Assembly: GCA_030645235.1 (NCBI GenBank)
Contig: JAUSMV010000030.1
Location: 434,001-498,000, forward strand
Source: Parvibaculum sp.
GTDB taxonomy: Bacteria > Pseudomonadota > Alphaproteobacteria > Parvibaculales > Parvibaculaceae
Reading direction: 5' to 3'
Length of the DNA stretch: 64,000 bases
Part shown: in pieces, positions 32,872 to 41,606 of the stretch
How positions within the stretch are numbered: position 1 is the stretch's first letter
Layout: the number at the start of each line of letters is the position of its first letter
The notes under the pieces: model-generated
The model's database searches: none
The model's input: only the letters and a program-made list of their open reading frames with translations
What the model was told of the DNA's origin: nothing
Position numbers and translations under genes: made by a program

Positions 32872-35751
32872 ATGTCATCTGATGCTGGGGTAGCCCGGTT
32901 CCAACTGCGGAATCGGCATAAGAATCTGCGTGCTTTTTTTCTGGCGGGTTGCGCGACAAGCGCGCTGATGGTCGGACTTGCGGGTCCGGCTTTTGCCGAT
33001 TCCGCAAGCTATGGGCAGGGCGGCAATGGCGGCGGCTGGGAGGGCGGCGCGGGCGGCGCTTTCGGCGAAGACGGGAATGAAGGCAGCAACCACGCCGCCG
33101 GTGCGGGCGGCGGCGGCGCGGGCGGCGGCTGGGGCGCGTCCTATGGTTTCGAAGGCTTGGGCGGCACAGGCGGCACCTCATCCAGTCTCGACGGCGGAAA
33201 CGGCACAGACGGCGAGGAAGGTCTGGGCGGTGACGGGGGCGGTGGCGGCTATCACGGAACTATTGTCGATGGTGACCTGACCAATCACACCGAGTATGTC
33301 GGCGGCAATGGTGGCAAGGGCGGTAACGGCGATAGCGGCGGTATGGGTGATGCAGACGGCACTGGCGGTGGTGGCGGCGGCGCGGGCGGCTTTGGTGGCG
33401 TAATCTCCGGCGATATCACCAATGATCTCATGGGATCCTTCACCGGCGGCGATGGTGGCGCAGGCGGCGGCGGCGGCAACGGCGGCGGGCTCGGCGGCGA
33501 TGGTGCCGCAGGCGGCGATGGCGGCGACGGCGGCGCTGGCCTGCTCTCGACTGGCACGAGCCGAACGATCACCAATTACACCAGCATCACCGGCGGCACT
33601 GGCGGCGCAGGTGGCGATGGGGGCGCCAGCGGTGAAGGCAATTCTAATGACGATCAAGCTGGCCGTGGCAGCATGGGTGGCGCGGGCGGTGACGGTGTGG
33701 TGATCGTCGGTGAGAGTACAACATTGATCAATGCAGGCACGATCATCGGTGGCAAAGGCGGCAGCGGTGGCGATGGCGGTTTGGGAGGCGGATATGGAGG
33801 CAACGGAAGCGCAGGCGGCGCTGGCGTCAAATTCATCGCCACCGGGGGGGCCCTTATCAACTCAGGCATTATTTCCGGGGGCGCTGGCGGTGCGGCTGGA
33901 GAAGGCAGGAACGGAGGAAACTCGGGAGGTTCCGGCAGTGTCGGTTATGGCGTTATCGGCAGCGACCTCAGCATCACCAATAGCGGCACGATCAACGACG
34001 GCATCAGCTTCACCGGCGGCACGAACAGCCTGACGCTGGAAGCAGGCTCGACGATCAATGGCAGAGTCCTAGCGACCAAAGATGGCAACGACACGCTGGC
34101 GCTCGGCGGCGGCGACAACGAGAGCTTCGACCTCTCAACCATTGGCACGCAATATCTCAGCTTCGCCGATTTCGAAAAGAACGGTAATAGCATCTGGACG
34201 CTGAGTGGCGCGGCTAACGTGGATATCGATCCGATGTCCTGGGCTATTAAGCAAGGCACACTTGTCGTCGGTGATGAGGACCATACGGACACCAATCTCG
34301 TCGGCAGCGTCAATATTAAAGCCGACAGCACGTTAGCGGGCCTTGGCACGATCACAGGCAATGTCAGCAACTATCTCGATGGCATTATCATGCCGGGGTT
34401 CGAGAGAACGCCGGGCAAGCTCACCATTGATGGCAACTATACGCAGATCGGCGATAGCTCCGATTATACCGGGACGCTCGCGGTTCTCGTCACGCCGGAA
34501 AGTGCTTCGCAGCTCGCCGTCACCGGCACGGCAACGCTGGGCGGCACGGTGAATGCCATCTATGCGCCGGGTGTCTATACGGCGACACGCTATACGATCC
34601 TGACGGCATCGAACGTCAGCGGTACGTTCGAGACCCTGAAGGGCAAGACACCGGAAGACTTCACCCTTGACCAGTCGCTCGACTATAGCGACACAAGCGT
34701 TGATCTGGTGCTGGGTGAAAGCAGGACCGTGACGCCAACAGACGATACGACTTTCTCGTCCGTGGGCAGCAACATGCTCGACGGATCGCAGAACGCGACC
34801 GGCACATTGTTCGACTATCTCGGCGGGCTGCACGACGGCTCGGGCGGCGACGGCGTGGCGATGCTGCGCAAGCCGATCCGCATCGCCATGGCCGGAAATG
34901 AGGGACTGAAGGGCCTCCTCTCCTCTCCTGCAACGCCGCAATATAGCGCCTGGTTCCGCGCGACGGGACGGCTATCTTCAATGGATGGCAATGCCACGAC
35001 GGGCGGCTTCCGGACCAAGAGCGGCGGCGCGATGATGGGTATCGACCGGCCCTTCGGCACGGGGATCACCGCTGGCGTGGCCATCGGTTTCGACCAGACC
35101 TATCTCGACGAAAGCAACGGCAACAGCGGCCATATCGGCACGCCGCGCCTCGCCATCTATGGCAGCTATGAGACGGGTCCCCTCGCCTTCGACGGCACAC
35201 TGGCCTATGCGCATGATTTCGTCGACACGCGCAGGCCCACCGCCACAGGCACGGCGACAGCAAGCTACGGCAGCGACGAGCTGAGCGCGGCATTGCAGGC
35301 GAGCTATCGTCTGAACATGGGTGGGGCAAGCGTGACGCCGAAAGCGGGCATCCACTACACCCACCTCAAGGACGACAGCTTCACGGAAAGCGGCGCGCCG
35401 GGCTTCAACCTCGCGGTTGCCAGCCGCAATGCCGACAGCCTGCGGCCCTTCGTCGGCGTCAGCGTCGCCAAGAGCTTCAAGACCGAGGGTGGCGCGAGGC
35501 TCACACCGAAGCTCAGCCTCGAATATAGCCACGAGACGATGAACAATGCGCCGACAAGCACCGTCTCGGTGGGCGGCGGCACCTTCATCGTCAACGGGCT
35601 CGAACCCTCGCGCAACCGTGTGACGGCGGGAGCCGGGATCGACGCCAACGTGAGCGACACACTCAGCCTGCACGCAGGCTATCGCGCAATCCTGCCGACG
35701 GGGAACCTCTTTGCTCAGACGGTCGAAGTGACGGCGACTTTGAAGTTCTGA
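32872..35751 (+). CDS. Gly-rich autotransporter with C-terminal beta-barrel
   Basis: The 959-residue protein has an N-terminal export signal (AFFLAGCATSALMVGLAGPAFADS), then about 300 residues dominated by GGxGG repeats (about 45-345), then a beta-helix-like passenger with NSLTLEAGSTINGRV, ADSTLAGLGTITGNV and PGKLTIDGNYTQ, and a C-terminal barrel of about 270 residues starting near PQYSAWFRATGRLSS and ending TVEVTATLKF with a terminal Phe. This is the type V (classical) autotransporter plan. The Gly-rich part resembles PE-PGRS low-complexity sequence. A strong terminator follows. Confidence 0.9.
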   Translation: MSSDAGVARFQLRNRHKNLRAFFLAGCATSALMVGLAGPAFADSASYGQGGNGGGWEGGAGGAFGEDGNEGSNHAAGAGGGGAGGGWGASYGFEGLGGTGGTSSSLDGGNGTDGEEGLGGDGGGGGYHGTIVDGDLTNHTEYVGGNGGKGGNGDSGGMGDADGTGGGGGGAGGFGGVISGDITNDLMGSFTGGDGGAGGGGGNGGGLGGDGAAGGDGGDGGAGLLSTGTSRTITNYTSITGGTGGAGGDGGASGEGNSNDDQAGRGSMGGAGGDGVVIVGESTTLINAGTIIGGKGGSGGDGGLGGGYGGNGSAGGAGVKFIATGGALINSGIISGGAGGAAGEGRNGGNSGGSGSVGYGVIGSDLSITNSGTINDGISFTGGTNSLTLEAGSTINGRVLATKDGNDTLALGGGDNESFDLSTIGTQYLSFADFEKNGNSIWTLSGAANVDIDPMSWAIKQGTLVVGDEDHTDTNLVGSVNIKADSTLAGLGTITGNVSNYLDGIIMPGFERTPGKLTIDGNYTQIGDSSDYTGTLAVLVTPESASQLAVTGTATLGGTVNAIYAPGVYTATRYTILTASNVSGTFETLKGKTPEDFTLDQSLDYSDTSVDLVLGESRTVTPTDDTTFSSVGSNMLDGSQNATGTLFDYLGGLHDGSGGDGVAMLRKPIRIAMAGNEGLKGLLSSPATPQYSAWFRATGRLSSMDGNATTGGFRTKSGGAMMGIDRPFGTGITAGVAIGFDQTYLDESNGNSGHIGTPRLAIYGSYETGPLAFDGTLAYAHDFVDTRRPTATGTATASYGSDELSAALQASYRLNMGGASVTPKAGIHYTHLKDDSFTESGAPGFNLAVASRNADSLRPFVGVSVAKSFKTEGGARLTPKLSLEYSHETMNNAPTSTVSVGGGTFIVNGLEPSRNRVTAGAGIDANVSDTLSLHAGYRAILPTGNLFAQTVEVTATLKF

Positions 35752-35772
35752 CAAGGACGGGATGAACAAACG

Positions 35773-35804
35773 GGGCGCTTCCCTTTTCGGGGAGCGCCCT
35801 TTTT
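35773..35804 (+). terminator. Rho-independent terminator after the autotransporter
   Basis: GGGCGCTTCCC and GGGGAGCGCCC form an 11-bp stem with one G-T pair, a TTTTC loop and five T. The T run abuts the stop codon of the GH84 fragment on the other strand. Confidence 0.9.
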
Positions 35805-35910
35805 ACTGCGTATCCATAATTTCTTGTGTGATGCGATAGCCGCCATCAAGCCAGTCGATGATTTCGCGCGCGGCGGGATGATCGAAAGCACTGTAGCGGG
35901 CGCGGAGTTT
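35803..35910 (-). pseudogene. 3' fragment of a GH84 glucosaminidase gene
   Basis: The fragment encodes KLRARYSAFDHPAAREIIDW and LDGGYRITQEIMDTQ with a stop, 33 of 35 residues identical to the C-terminus of the intact GH84 gene that ends at 37697. About 13 codons differ synonymously, including a serine written AGT here and TCA there, against two amino-acid changes. So it diverged while under selection and is not a fresh copy. It is cut off at the junction with the kinase fragment at about 35911-35928. Confidence 0.9.
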
Positions 35911-35917
35911 CGTCACC

Positions 35918-36016
35918 GCGCTGTCGCGCTCACTTGTGGAAATGCATGGCGGCACGCTGAAGATCGAAAGCACCGAAGGCGTCGGGACACGCGTTACGAT
36001 CACGCTGCCGGTTTGA
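35918..36016 (+). pseudogene. 3' fragment of a histidine kinase gene
   Basis: The fragment encodes ALSRSLVEMHGGTLKIESTE and GVGTRVTITLPV with a stop, one amino acid different from the last 32 residues of the kinase that ends at 32645. Eight codons differ synonymously. It starts abruptly at a GCGCTGTCG microhomology shared with the GH84 sequence (GCGCTTTCG in the intact gene). Confidence 0.9.
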
Positions 36017-36041
36017 TTTTTTCGTCATTATACGGAAGAAG

Positions 36042-36118
36042 AAAGCCCCTCACCCTCCGCTCACTTCGTTCGCTCCACCCTCTCCCGCAAGCGGGAGAGG
36101 ACTAAGAATGGGGAGGGG
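36042..36118. repeat. CCCTCACCC hairpin repeat, copy 5, with inserted motif
   Basis: GAAAGCCCCTCACCC is followed by GCTCACTTCGTTCGCTCC and then CCTCTCCCGC, AA, GCGGGAGAGG, a perfect 10-bp stem (36079-36100). It ends GAGGACTAAGAA like copy 3. It is the best-preserved copy in the window. Confidence 0.7.
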
Positions 36119-36377
36119 ATAAGTTAAATTTAGGCTCGAAACAGCTCGAAACAGTCAGCATTTCTTGCGAGAGATCGAGTGTTTCCATGCAGAGATCGTA
36201 GTCCGGTTCGTTGAGTGTCCGTTCGTGTCCCGAAAAATGAAATCCTCAGGCGGGGACAGGCATCGCGCGGGGCTCAAAGAAAATATCCCCCACCCGGACT
36301 ATTCCAAGGCAGATTTCCGACCTTCCTTTAAGGGAGAGGTCAGGAGACCAGCTTTCCGAAAAATAAATCTATCCCCG

Positions 36378-37481
36378 TTAATCCGCCGCGAGGCCGACAA
36401 TATCACCGGACGCACCGAGCGCCTTCAAACGCGGCATAACTTTGTCGGCGAAGAGGCGCATATTGGCTTCTGCCTTTGCCGATGACATGCCGCCATAAGA
36501 AAAGACACTGACGAAACCTTCGGCGCCGACGAGATCGCGGATGGCGGAAATTTTTTCGACCACCTGATCGGGCGTGCCCCAAGGATGAAGATTGACGAAG
36601 GCATCGGTCATCGCTTCCTGACCGCCCTTCTGCTGCATCGCCGCCTGCATCGGCGCATAGGCTTCGTAACCCTTCATGCCCTGCAAATGCGTGCCGGCAA
36701 ATTCGTAGTGATCGACGACGGACTGATAATAATTGCCGATATATTTTCTGGCATCGGCTTCGGCCTGAGCCGCGTCTTCGTTGACGATGACCCAGCCTGC
36801 GACGAGGGGCGGCGGCGGCTCGGTGCCGTTCACGTCGCGATAGACTTCGCGGTAAGCTTCCAATTCCCTGACCACCATGTCCCACGGCTTTTGCGGCACG
36901 ATCAGAAGACCGACGCCGAGGCGGGCCATGATCTGCGAACTTTCAGGCGAAACGGCGGCGGCATAAGTCCGCCCACGGAAGGTCTTGAACGGTGCCGGGC
37001 GAATATCACGACGCGGCTGGTCGATGAATTTTCCTTTGCCTTCGCAATAGCCCTTTTCCAGACCCTCAAGGACCATGCCCGCATATTCGACAAATCTTTC
37101 GCGGCTTTCTTCCTGATTGACTCCCATGCCTTCGAACTCGACGCGGCCCAGCCCTCGCCCGATGCCAAAGACAAAGCGCCCGTCAGAGAGATGATCGAGA
37201 AGCGACACTTCCTCGGCAACGCGGATGGGTGTCACATGCCACGGCAGGACAACGACCATCGATCCGAGTTTCACGCGCTTGGTGCGGCCCGCCATATAAG
37301 ACAGGAACTGCAGCACGTCCGGCGACATTGTGTAATCGGTGAAGTGATGCTCGACGGCCCAGATCGAATGAAAATCGAGCGGCTCGGCGAGATCAGCAAG
37401 TTTCAACTCGTCACGATAGACCTGACGATCCGCGCCCGCGCCGTCCGGTCCCTGGAAAATCACACTCATTCCAACATGCAT
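36378..37481 (-). CDS. LLM class flavin-dependent oxidoreductase
   Basis: The 367-residue protein belongs to the bacterial luciferase-like monooxygenases. It begins MHVGMSVIFQGPDG and shows DFHSIWAVEHHFTDYTMSPD, LGSMVVVLPWHVTPIRVAEEVSLLD and SDGRFVFGIGRGLGRVEFEG. Such enzymes use FMN or F420 and act on many small compounds, so the reaction cannot be named. GGGAA lies about eight bases before the ATG. It is 215 bp downstream of the GH84 gene on the same strand, with a C-rich repeat-like element between them, so cotranscription is uncertain. Confidence 0.85.
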   Translation of the reverse strand: MHVGMSVIFQGPDGAGADRQVYRDELKLADLAEPLDFHSIWAVEHHFTDYTMSPDVLQFLSYMAGRTKRVKLGSMVVVLPWHVTPIRVAEEVSLLDHLSDGRFVFGIGRGLGRVEFEGMGVNQEESRERFVEYAGMVLEGLEKGYCEGKGKFIDQPRRDIRPAPFKTFRGRTYAAAVSPESSQIMARLGVGLLIVPQKPWDMVVRELEAYREVYRDVNGTEPPPPLVAGWVIVNEDAAQAEADARKYIGNYYQSVVDHYEFAGTHLQGMKGYEAYAPMQAAMQQKGGQEAMTDAFVNLHPWGTPDQVVEKISAIRDLVGAEGFVSVFSYGGMSSAKAEANMRLFADKVMPRLKALGASGDIVGLAAD

Positions 37482-37611
37482 GGCCGTGTTCCCTTCCTCA
37501 ATTTCTTATCTATGGGGAAAGGCTAGCACGCGCGCGGAGCGTGTCACGCGGCAAGTGCTGCTGCAACGCAGCACGATTGCAGCGATGGTGGGTTCGCAAT
37601 GAGTGGAAAGC

Positions 37612-37680
37612 AAGAACCCCCACCCAAAAAATTCATAGGGAATTTTTTGACCTCCCCACAGGGGGGAGGTTAAGGAAGAT
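37612..37680. repeat. Degenerate hairpin repeat between GH84 and LLM genes
   Basis: AACCCCCACCC is followed by AAAAAATTC, ATAGG, GAATTTTTT (a 9-bp stem) and then CCTCCCC, ACA, GGGGAGG (a 7-bp stem). These resemble the CCCTCACCC family in position and composition, and could end transcription of the GH84 gene. Confidence 0.45.
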
Positions 37681-37696
37681 GCGATGGAGAGGGCTT

Positions 37697-38764
37697 TTAC
37701 TGATTATCCATGATCTCTTGCGTGATGCGGTAGCCGCCGTCGAGCCAGTCCGTGATTTCGCGGGCGGCGGGGTGGTCGAAGGCTGAGTAACGCGCGCGGA
37801 GTTTTCCGGATGCGCTTTCGGTGAGGCGGTCGAGGCCGCTGTCGTTCAGCACCAGCAGGTCGTTCACAAGACTCTTGGCGAGGTCTTTGCCGAGCACGCG
37901 CTCTGCCGCTGAAGCGAGCGCCGCGCCGTATTGATATTTGTCGCCCTGCGCATAGGCATCGACGAGCGTCAGCGCCGGGATGCGGGCGAGCATGGGCTGC
38001 GATGAGGGATTGACGCCGTGAGCTGAGATATATGCGCCCATGGCGGCGGGGCGGCCTGTGAAGGCGCGGATGTGCAGGAATTGCGACATGCGCGGGCCGT
38101 CATTGACCGGATAGTTGTCCCAGAGGAAGGGTTTGCGGCCCAGTTGTTTTGTCACGCGCGCCAAGTGACCTACCGAAAATTCACGCGCGCAGACTTCTTC
38201 GCCGGTCCAAAGAACTTCAATCGCCGGGTCGAGCGCGCGGCCTAAGTCTTCAAGGTAATTTGCCGGACGATCACCGAAGATGCGGTCGAGGATCGGGTCG
38301 TCGGTGTAATAGCTCGGACAGATCAAGAGGCGCGTGGCGGCGCTGCGGGACTTCACCCAATGGACGATCTCGGCCTGCTTCTGCGCAAGATCGGGGAAGT
38401 CGCCGCGCATGTCATCGAAGAGGATCGCCAGATCGTCGATGCCGGTCTCGTCGAGGAAAGCGAGCTTGCGCGCGAGGGCGTCGCGGGCGGCATCGTTGAA
38501 ATCGCGATAGATCTCGTAAGGGCTGAGGCCCACGCCGAAGCGCACGCCATGGGCGCGGCAGGTGCGCGAGAGGGACGCAAGGCCCGCAGCATCGGCGGCG
38601 GGATGCGGCTCGGCCCAGCGGCGGCGAAGGAACAGATCGGCCTTGGGCGCGAAATGATAGAAGCGATAGCCGTGGCCTGACAGATAGGCGGCTGTTTCTT
38701 CACGCTCTGCCCACGTCCACGGGCGACCATAGAAGCCTTCGATAATGCCGAGTTCAGGTGTCAC
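37697..38764 (-). CDS. GH84-type beta-N-acetylglucosaminidase domain protein
   Basis: The 355-residue protein begins MTPELGIIEGFYGRPWTWAE, the GH84 (O-GlcNAcase/hyaluronidase-like) signature GxxEGFYGxPW. The catalytic Asp pair is D117-D118 in LAILFDDMRGDF, where family 84 enzymes use two Asp in substrate-assisted hydrolysis. FLWDNYPVNDG and the barrel pattern also fit. It has no signal peptide. The start is GTG with a weak ribosome binding site. Bacterial relatives cleave terminal GlcNAc; a cytoplasmic form would act on imported sugars or modified proteins (inference). Confidence 0.88.
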   Translation of the reverse strand: MTPELGIIEGFYGRPWTWAEREETAAYLSGHGYRFYHFAPKADLFLRRRWAEPHPAADAAGLASLSRTCRAHGVRFGVGLSPYEIYRDFNDAARDALARKLAFLDETGIDDLAILFDDMRGDFPDLAQKQAEIVHWVKSRSAATRLLICPSYYTDDPILDRIFGDRPANYLEDLGRALDPAIEVLWTGEEVCAREFSVGHLARVTKQLGRKPFLWDNYPVNDGPRMSQFLHIRAFTGRPAAMGAYISAHGVNPSSQPMLARIPALTLVDAYAQGDKYQYGAALASAAERVLGKDLAKSLVNDLLVLNDSGLDRLTESASGKLRARYSAFDHPAAREITDWLDGGYRITQEIMDNQ

Positions 38765-38783
38765 GTTTCACGCTCAAATTTGA

Positions 38784-40169
38784 TCAGAGGTACCAATCAT
38801 ATTCTAACGGTGAAATCGTTTTTTGGAACTTATCAAATTCAAGCATTTTGGTTTCGGCATAGACCTCAACGTAATGGTCGCCGAGATATTCGCGCATGAC
38901 AGTTGAGTTGCGCAGGCGCTTCAGGGCGCTCGGCAGAAAGAACGGGATGTTGTCGTCCATCTCATCGCAGGCATTGCCTTCGGCGGGTTCGGTCGGTTCG
39001 ATCTTGTTGACGATGCCGTAATGGATGCCGGCCAAGATCGCGGCGAGCACGAGATAGGGGTTAGCGTCGGCACCCGAGACGCGATGCTCGATGCGGCGGC
39101 CTTCGGGTGAGCCTGCGGGGACGCGGAAGGCGACCGAGCGGTTGTTGTAGCCCCATGCGGCATTGACCGGCACGAAGAGATTGGGACCGAAGCGGCGATA
39201 GGAATTGAGGTTTGGTGCAAAGAGCGCCATGGCGTCGCCCAGGGTCGCCTGCAAGCCGCCGATGGCATGACGCAGGCGGTCGCTGCCCTCATCCGTGCCG
39301 TCGTCGAAAATGTTGTTGTTTGCCTCATCGAGGATGGAGCAATGGACATGGAGACCATTGCCGGTTTGATTGGCGAAGGGCTTGGCCATGAAGCTCGACA
39401 CGAAGTTGTGCTTGCGTGTGACCGCCCCAATCAAATGGCGCAGCATGATGGCGTGATCGCCTGCGGCCAGCACATCATCTTCGTGGTTCAAATTGATTTC
39501 ATACTGGCCCGGCGCAAATTCAGCCGTGGCACCCGAAGCGGGAACGCCCTGCGCAGCGGCGGCTTCGTCAATGTCTTTGAGCAGCGCCATAAAACCATCA
39601 AGCTCGATGATGCCGTAAACTTCGTTCGCTGTTTCGCGCAGGCCCGTGGCCGGATTGATCGGCGACTGCGGCAGGCCTTTGCGATCACGCTCGCGGTCGA
39701 GCACATAAAATTCAAACTCGCAGGCCGACACGGCATGGAGCCCAAGCTCGGCAAGTTTCGCAGCGACGCGCGCGAGCACAACACGCGGCTCAAGTGCAAA
39801 GGGCGCGCCGTCATCGTCGGACATCGTCATCAGCACTTGTGCCTGCTTCATCGAAGCCCATGGCACGGGCACGATCGTGCCTGAAATGGGAAATGACTGG
39901 GCATCCGGATCGCCGTCGGAAAAGCCCATGCCCAAAATGTCTTCGTTGACGCCGGTGACGTCGAAGAAATAGAGCGATTTCGGCATTTGCACGCCGGAAT
40001 TGAATATGCGTTCGGCTTCTTCGATGGGGAAACGCTTGCCGCGGACTGTGCCGCACATATCGACGAAAACAGCGTCGATATAGTCGATGTCGCCATTTTC
40101 AGCGAGAAAGGCTTTAAACTCCGCCAGACTCGCACGGCCACTCACGCCCGATTTTTTGCGGTCGCTCAT
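38784..40169 (-). CDS. Glutamine synthetase family protein (PuuA-like)
   Basis: The 461-residue protein is a GlnA-type ligase: DYIDAVFVDMCGTVRGKRFP at the N-terminus, then FMAKPFANQTGNGLHVHCSI and the Arg-rich FRVPAGSPEGRRIEHRVSGADANPYL. Its length and the next-door oxidoreductase favour gamma-glutamylputrescine synthetase or a similar gamma-glutamylamine ligase over true glutamine synthetase. The adenylylation Tyr motif of GlnA is not evident. The ATG follows GGAAGTG; a TTG four codons earlier overlaps that site. It follows the oxidoreductase gene by 17 bases, so the two are one operon. Confidence 0.85.
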   Translation of the reverse strand: MSDRKKSGVSGRASLAEFKAFLAENGDIDYIDAVFVDMCGTVRGKRFPIEEAERIFNSGVQMPKSLYFFDVTGVNEDILGMGFSDGDPDAQSFPISGTIVPVPWASMKQAQVLMTMSDDDGAPFALEPRVVLARVAAKLAELGLHAVSACEFEFYVLDRERDRKGLPQSPINPATGLRETANEVYGIIELDGFMALLKDIDEAAAAQGVPASGATAEFAPGQYEINLNHEDDVLAAGDHAIMLRHLIGAVTRKHNFVSSFMAKPFANQTGNGLHVHCSILDEANNNIFDDGTDEGSDRLRHAIGGLQATLGDAMALFAPNLNSYRRFGPNLFVPVNAAWGYNNRSVAFRVPAGSPEGRRIEHRVSGADANPYLVLAAILAGIHYGIVNKIEPTEPAEGNACDEMDDNIPFFLPSALKRLRNSTVMREYLGDHYVEVYAETKMLEFDKFQKTISPLEYDWYL

Positions 40170-40186
40170 TTTCACTTCCAAACAGA

Positions 40187-41548
40187 TTATTGTTTATCCT
40201 GGAAATGATAATAGCCGAGAGCGGCACGAAGATACCAGCGCCGCAATGAAGGAAACGGAATAATTGGCGGAATCCCCAAGAAAGGCGCGGGAATTTCTGC
40301 AAAAGAAATTTTATTTGCGATGAGATTTGCAAGCGCGCGACCGGCCCAAGGTGCACAGGCAACGCCATCGCCGTGATAAGCCAGCGCAAAATGGACGGAT
40401 TTATCGTCCGGCATTTCACCAATGGCGGGCGTCAGGCGCGATGTCATGCAGACGAAACCGCGCCAGTAATGCGTTGTTTCAACGTCCTTCCAGTGCGGAA
40501 AGACAGTGCCCATTTGCTTTTCCATTTGCGCCCGCATCGCAATTCCATCTTCGGGACTGCCCGTGAGATCGCCGCGCGCGCCGAAGAGAAAACGATGATC
40601 AGGGAGCATCCGGTAATAATAAAGCAAACGGCGCGTGTTGCTGCAGGGAAGTTCTGTCTTCCATTTCTGCGCTTCCAGTTCATCCGCTGTCAGAGGTCGT
40701 GTGACGATGATGTTGGACAGAACAGGAATGAGGCGGTCAGCGAGATTTTTCTGCAGCGAGGATTTTGTGAAGCCGTTGGTGGCGATGATGACGCGACGCG
40801 CGCGCAATGTGCCCGACGAGGTGATGAGGCGATGTTCGTTGCCGGTCTTTTCCCATGCGATGACTTCGGAGCGGCCGTGAAGGCGCGCGCCTGCCCGCGC
40901 GGCAGCGGCAGCGAGGCCACGGGCAAAGCGCAGGGGATGAAGGCCGAAGCCGAGCTTGTTATGAAGCGCGCCGAATTGCTCGGTGGAGTCATAAAATTGT
41001 TCGGCAAAGGCTTCGCGCGAAAACAGTTCGACGGAGAGGCCGAAGGTCTTGCTCAGGATTTCGGCTTCTTCCACCAGTTCTGCGAAACGACCCGGCGCGT
41101 GGGCGACATGCATGGTGCCGCCGCCCTGACGCGCGATGTCGAAACCTTCGTCAGCTGAGAGATTGGCGACCAGCTCAACCGCTTCGACCTGCGAGGCCAT
41201 GAAGCGGCGCGCTTCGTCAAGACCATAGCGTTTGATCAGTTGCGTATAGGTGAGGCTCATCGGCGGCAGAGAACAAAAGCCGCCATTGCGGCCTGAGGCA
41301 CCCCAGCCGAGCGGGCCGGACTCCAATAGCGCCACATCAATGTGATGATCGCGGGCGAGATGATAGGCGGCGGAGAGTCCTGTATAGCCACCACCGATGA
41401 CGGCGACATCGCAGATCGTATCGCCGCTGAGGGGACCGAGATCGGTGCCTGCGCTGAGCGGCGGGGCATCATCTTCCCAATAGCTTCCCGCAGGCGCAGC
41501 TGCGTCATACATATTCGCGTGATACATGTTCTTGTGGTACCGGGTCAT
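40187..41548 (-). CDS. FAD-dependent amine oxidoreductase (PuuB/OrdL-like)
   Basis: The 453-residue DAO-family flavoprotein has VAVIGGGYTGLSAAYHLA near residue 46, ESGPLGWGASGRNGGFC (covalent-FAD-type loop of the PuuB group) and the C-terminal YHGDGVACAPWAGRALANLI. PuuB oxidises gamma-glutamylputrescine with O2. The N-terminus has a small in-frame repeat, KNMYHANMYD. The ATG follows GGAG by seven bases; a TTG two codons earlier is less likely. Paired with the downstream PuuA-like gene it suggests breakdown of a polyamine or other primary amine through a gamma-glutamyl intermediate. Confidence 0.86.
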   Translation of the reverse strand: MTRYHKNMYHANMYDAAAPAGSYWEDDAPPLSAGTDLGPLSGDTICDVAVIGGGYTGLSAAYHLARDHHIDVALLESGPLGWGASGRNGGFCSLPPMSLTYTQLIKRYGLDEARRFMASQVEAVELVANLSADEGFDIARQGGGTMHVAHAPGRFAELVEEAEILSKTFGLSVELFSREAFAEQFYDSTEQFGALHNKLGFGLHPLRFARGLAAAAARAGARLHGRSEVIAWEKTGNEHRLITSSGTLRARRVIIATNGFTKSSLQKNLADRLIPVLSNIIVTRPLTADELEAQKWKTELPCSNTRRLLYYYRMLPDHRFLFGARGDLTGSPEDGIAMRAQMEKQMGTVFPHWKDVETTHYWRGFVCMTSRLTPAIGEMPDDKSVHFALAYHGDGVACAPWAGRALANLIANKISFAEIPAPFLGIPPIIPFPSLRRWYLRAALGYYHFQDKQ

Positions 41549-41606
41549 CGCCAAGCTCCGCTCATTTCGGGCGGGAGTTTAGCGGCAGAGACCTAACGGT
41601 GCGAGT

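Larger units (their letters stand above)
35805..36377. other. 573-bp region without an intact gene
   Basis: It holds the two gene fragments, a CCCTCACCC hairpin repeat, a 10-bp tandem duplication (GCTCGAAACA twice, 36135-36154) and a weak C-rich element near 36285-36346. I see no intact gene in it. Confidence 0.8.

Noticed and set aside
32640-32880. Minus-strand frame with one membrane-like segment (GAVELLIFFWVLLGSMQACI) between the kinase and the autotransporter
   Set aside because: It runs on into the antisense of the kinase 3' end, shows no ribosome binding site and no recognisable family. It could be a remnant but cannot be supported as a gene.
33000-33950. Dense GGC/GGT repeats as a possible CRISPR or satellite array
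   Set aside because: There are no constant repeats with unique spacers; the pattern is codon repetition of the Gly-rich autotransporter passenger in one open frame.
35803-36003. 66-codon minus-strand frame read as one small gene
   Set aside because: Its C-terminal half is the GH84 3' fragment and its N-terminal half is the antisense of the kinase fragment, so it is a chimera made by the scar.
37541-37786. Small plus-strand frame next to the GH84 stop
   Set aside because: It runs through the repeat-like element and the antisense of GH84, with no ribosome binding site.
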